Shown: positions 59,831 to 64,000 of the stretch, piece by piece | Layout of the letters: each line of letters starts with the position of its first letter | Numbering within the stretch: the first letter of the stretch is position 1 | NCBI GenBank assembly: GCA_030386875.1 | Contig: CM059560.1 | Coordinates: 22,624,683 to 22,688,682 of the forward strand | Source of the DNA: Morinoia aosen | Taxonomy: Eukaryota; Arthropoda; Malacostraca; Amphipoda; Talitridae | Direction: 5' to 3' | DNA: 64,000 bases | The notes under the pieces: generated by a model | Seen by the model: the letters and a program-made list of their open reading frames with translations, nothing else | The model's database searches: none | Told to the model about the DNA's origin: nothing | Translations under genes and position numbers: made by a program

Positions 59831-62619
59831 AACTGTAGTTTCTCTTAGTTTATTATTGAAATATTCCGTCTTATATGCTTAACTGATTCAAAGTGAGACA
59901 CATATGTATTCTAAATAATTTTTCATGATACTTCAGAATTAGTCCATCTCCAAATTACTTGTAGAAACCTCGTTGCTTTTGTCGCCCACAATGCTGTTAT
60001 TGTTGAGTGCTAGGTATTAAGTATGTTCTTGTTTCGCATTTGTAACAATGTACATGTATGTAACATTTGAATAGTGTAAATAAACGCTGCAAATGTTTAT
60101 GTTTTTTTATCTTTATAATCTTGTTCTCGTAACCCGCACGCACGTGTGCTTAATATTTCCCGTAAGAATTTTCTTTCATTTTTCCCTTCAAATTTTGTAC
60201 TTCCATTAGTGCAAGGCCAAAAGTTGACTAATACTTTCTAAAGAGCTTATTCTGCCGCAGTCTCCGCGCTAATACTTTTGAGCTCTCTCAATTATTAATG
60301 TGGTGCAACAAAAATCAGCATACATGTTAATGATAAAAACAATATTTCCTTGAGCCATTTCACCAAAGATACATACACATTTCCAAATCTAGAGTCAGCC
60401 CTAGTTGTAGGCTTAAATTAATTCAGTAAGTATTTGGATTCAATACTTCTGTTATACTTATGTGTTATGAAAGATAACTCCAATGAATTTCAAAACATGA
60501 TTTTTCAATGTCCTGTACCGCCATTTCCGTAACTTTATTTTTCTGTATTATGCACACTTCATATTTGCATCCACTCATTTTTCAACACAACGGAAGTTGG
60601 ACTTCAGCCTTCGTTTGATGTTAATCAACATGTTCATTTGAAATCGAGAGAGAGAGTTTGCGGAGTGCACACGCGCATTCAGACGGAAAACAGAGAATGT
60701 CAAGGTTTCCTTCGTTCCACCGCTTCTGGCTCCTGTCACCAACCCATTGAAAGCAATCAAGTTTCAATATTAGGTATATTGCAGAGCTAATGAACTTAGC
60801 CTTGCGGGCAAACTGAATTATTTAGTTGTATCATGGCGTCAGGGGCATTATTGTAACGTAGAGTGCATGCATTAAACCTGAAGCTGCTCGTTCAGATTCA
60901 ATCTGAATTGAAGTCTCATGGGTAAACTCCGTGTCTCGTAGTTTGAAACATTCTCTTTCAAAAACTTTTAGCAAAAAATATTGGTATATTGGTTTTCATT
61001 GGTTCTTCTTTCCATTTTACGTATCATATTTCCCAAAAAATCGCCCTTTTAATTCTATTAAACTTTTAGCAATAACAGTTGTTATCGCACTTTCCATCTA
61101 GAAACCTTCATCATACTGAAAATGGCGGGACATAAGGGTTGCCCTTCTTTCAGTTCCTATAGGATTATACAATGCAATGTATTTTAATTTGTGTCTTACG
61201 TCATGAATCATTTTCTCGAGCTATTTACCTGCAGAATTAATTTCGAAAGATATAAATGTCAGAAATTGTAACAAAATAATGATATATTTGAAATTCGACA
61301 AGCTCGAAGTGAAACACCTGAACTTAGTATTTCACTTCTTTCTTTAGAGCAGCTCCAAATAATGTTAAAGAAGTCAAAGTTCCAATTCTTGGAGATCTTA
61401 ATTAAAAATAGGAAGACTAATGACACAACGCTTAGACTCATTTTGTACTAATTTTGTACTAATTGGTTGATAAAATCGATAAAAGTGAACGTTTCGATTT
61501 TTTAATTAAGAGCTCCAAATAAAAGCTGATTACTGTATATTTTAAGCAGTTTTTACTATTTTTCCGAGTGAAAATATTTTCCACTTAACGTTTAAGAGTA
61601 GATATTTTATCAAACTGAATGCGCGCAGCTAAGAGAGAAATTCATGTGCAATTCTGGTCAATGTGGGAAAACTGGGCAGGAAAAAATATCCCAGTGGGTA
61701 TTTATACGTAGTTATTTGTTTGGAGAGGCATTTCTAGTTCTTTGTCTAAACGTCTCAAACTTGAGCTTCCACGTTCATGCTGCTAGCCGCTCGCTATTGC
61801 TGCTAACCGCATTCATGCTGGTAACCACACGCATTCTTCAGTCCTCAAAATGTACCATTAAACGTACAGTTAACGCTTAAGGCACCTCAGTACCAAGAAG
61901 CAAAGTTAGGCCGCACTTTTGACTTGAAATTTAATATTTTATACATGGATGTCCCGCACTTTTACAACTCACCAACGTCTTCTACAAAGGCACTCAAATA
62001 TCTCTGAGAGATATTTTCGTTCAAGACTTATGGTGTTTGAATCCTTGAAGCTCGGCCACTATCACGAAAAAACATCCCTACGATGTTTGAGGAAGAAAGG
62101 GGATTAAAAGCGAGAACGGGGCCACTGGAATGTATTTCCCACTACAACTCTGTTTAAAATCAAAGAAGTATCGCCGATGTGGTATGAAACAGCAGGAGAC
62201 AACGTAAAAACGTTTCGTTGATGAATCGTTTTCGAATCGCCGATAGGGCCTTAATGAATGCAATGTTGTGTCCTATTCGTCCTAGCCATCAGCGATGTTT
62301 GTCGATGCAGCGACCCAGCTCGTTCCAGCACGCCCCTGATCGACCATGAACGTCCCACTTCGGCTGCGATGTGCCATCAATTTGCGACTGGCCATCCTTG
62401 AATACTTTCTCCTACAACTGATGTCCCAAGACACCTCTGAGATTCATATATATGTATTTATTTACATAAAGGATGTGAGGGCTGTTCTTTTGCTTCATCC
62501 CAACCTCAAATCTTGAAAGGTAATTATTTTTACCTTAGATAATATATTCTGTGGAAGATGTCAGCCCAAGAAAATGAAAAGACACTCGGTTATAGTTGTT
62601 TGAACTGCAAAACATAGCA
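59831..62619. other. No gene recognised
   Basis: Two small GC-rich patches (60650-60740 and 62290-62400) show no recognisable frame. Confidence 0.35.
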
Positions 62620-63505
62620 ATTTAGAAATTAGTAACTTTTTACGTGTTACCAGATCATTTGTTCATGAGTTTCGGTTGGCGCTAGAGGGAAGTGATGGCA
62701 ATGTTTTCTATCAAAAGAGATGTGATGACAAGCAAAGGGAAAATCATTCTCAACACTCTGGTACCATAAGAAAACCAGAATTCATATGGAATTCACGGGG
62801 CATGTTCAAAACATTATCGATGAGGAACTCGGATGATCAATGAGGATCATTTCCAAAGTACTCCAGGTATTATAGTAGACTATCACAATTGTGGTACAAC
62901 AGGACATTGGATACAATGTATATGGAATCAGGAAAGGCCAATTCGCATCAGCAAAGACAGATAAACTATGTTATGCGTTCAAAATGGTTGTGTAACCAAA
63001 TCAAAAGCCCCACAAAAATGGCATGCTTTAGTTTTTCTCTAACGAAAAAACTTAGACCAGGATCACAAAATTACCAGATGGAATGACAGCTGTTCAGATC
63101 TTTCTGAAATGCCCGGGGTTATGCACACCAAATTTCCGGCTGATGTGATTGTTTTAAGAGTTGTGAGTTGCGTAAGTTATCCCATGTTTCCTCACATTTT
63201 ACCACAGGGCCTTGGGGTTAATGCTGCTGGGTACATTGATGTTCTAAAATTGGTTGTTCAGTAGTTAAGCCCTAGAAGGATAAAGTATCTAAAAGAAAGC
63301 CATACGTCTCTCAGTAAGACTCTGCACCTTCTCACAAAACCATAGTAACCCAAAACTGTTTGTCAGAGAAATTTTACTATGATGTGATCACAGACACGTG
63401 GCCCCCAAAGGCATCAGAATTAAATCTTTTGCACAATTATGAGTGGAGCCTTGTCAGAAGGGAGACTAATCGACATCCTCACAGTACCATAGCTGATAGA
63501 TAATA
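62620..63505 (+). pseudogene. Decayed Tc1/mariner (maT-like) transposase
   Basis: Fragments in different frames follow transposase order: TRSFVHEFRLALEGSDGNVF (helix-turn-helix end), RKPEFIWNSRG, QRQINYVMRSKWLCNQIKSP, VMHTKFPADVIVLRVVS, LPQGLGVNAAGYIDVLKLVV, then LSEKFYYDVITDTWPPKASE and LVRRETNRHPHSTIADR with the stop near 63500. The LDYY motif with the third catalytic Asp reads LHNY. The QDSAP block is lost. It belongs to the same group as the element at 9.6-12.4 kb and shows the C-terminus missing there. Confidence 0.8.
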
Positions 63506-63506
63506 C

Positions 63507-64000
63507 GAGGCCTGTCGAAAAAGTATCCGACCTTAATTTTTCCCGCGCAAAGTAGTGATTCTAAGGCGGCGCCACTGTGCACGGTGGAAGGAGGAATCTT
63601 AATGCGCATGCTTGACTTTTTTCACCGCATTCACTTGGGCCAGTCACTGGCTGGTGGTCGCCAAGTAAGGTGCTGTTCTAAGTGTTTGTCGAAATTCGTG
63701 CCCAAGTTGTTGTCGCCGGAACAAAAAGACCTCCGTCGTGACGTTGCACAGGACCTTCTGGACACCGCCAACACTGATCCTGGGTTTCTGAACACCGTGA
63801 TAACTGGAGATGAGTCATGGGTGTACGGGTACGACCCAGAAACAAAAAGACAGTCATCCCAATAGAAGCATCCCGAGTCTCCAAGGCCGAAGAAAGCGCG
63901 GCAGGTGCGAAGCAAAATCAAGGTGATGCTGACTGTTTTCTTTGATGTCCGTGGAATTGTGCATCACGAATACGCACCGGAAGGACAAACAGTGACAAAG
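63507..64000 (+). pseudogene. Second mariner, internally deleted, cut by window end
   Basis: The left end reads TACGAGGCCTGTCGAAAAAG, a typical mariner terminal repeat starting at TA. A short leader follows, and then the transposase resumes in mid-protein: SKFVPKLLSPEQKDLRRDVA and the first catalytic Asp in VITGDESWVYGYDPETK. TAG at 63862-63864 replaces the Trp of SSQWK. Beyond it SPRPKKARQVRSKIKVMLTV and FFDVRGIVHHEYAPEGQTV are open to the window edge. The N-terminal DNA-binding domain is missing through an internal deletion. The two remaining catalytic residues lie outside the window. Confidence 0.85.

Noticed and set aside
1..64000. CRISPR array, operon or bacterial defence system
   Set aside because: No spaced direct repeats, no compact gene runs or ribosome-binding sites; all recognisable coding sequence is from animal transposable elements.

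Overview
This is a 64-kb piece of a eukaryotic, almost certainly arthropod (probably insect) nuclear genome. It is AT-rich, has no operon-like gene packing and no long intact host gene. The recognisable coding sequence belongs almost entirely to selfish elements typical of arthropods: a LINE, Penelope-like elements with a GIY-YIG endonuclease, Tc1/mariner elements, hAT and small terminal-inverted-repeat (TIR) elements, a SINE and LTR-like fragments. The species cannot be fixed from the sequence. The window reads as intergenic or intronic DNA of a large, repeat-rich genome.

Layout. 0.7-4.2 kb: an element bounded by inverted arms of about 205 bp. 4.2-5.2 kb: an LTR-like repeat with a primer-binding-site-like motif, then a tRNA-derived SINE; a diverged second copy of the LTR-like repeat lies at 17.7-18.3 kb. 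9.56-12.42 kb: a mariner with DD37D spacing, reverse strand, hit by two copies of one MITE family only 31 bp apart, one of which was then hit by a hAT-like element; each layer is supported by an 8-bp target duplication or homology across the break. 17.0 kb: a 28-bp minisatellite. 23.3-27.1 kb: a reverse-strand Penelope-like element interrupted by a LINE that has a 13-bp target duplication and the 5' inversion characteristic of twin priming. 27.9-30.8 kb: a diverged tandem duplication. 42.1-43.1 kb: a decayed hAT element. 45.7-49.0 kb: two Penelope-like copies joined head to head and flanked as one unit by a 12-bp direct repeat; the outer ends carry a hammerhead-ribozyme-like core. 58.9-59.8 kb: the 3' end of a jockey/CR1-like LINE. 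62.6-64.0 kb: a decayed mariner followed directly by a second, internally deleted mariner that runs off the window.

Host genes: only weak exon candidates can be offered (for example near 28.8, 31.4 and 52.5 kb, forward strand; 58 kb, reverse strand). None could be assigned to a known family. The most interesting content is the nested insertion history and the structures left by reverse transcription (twin-primed LINE, head-to-head Penelope pair with ribozyme-like termini), not a new gene system.
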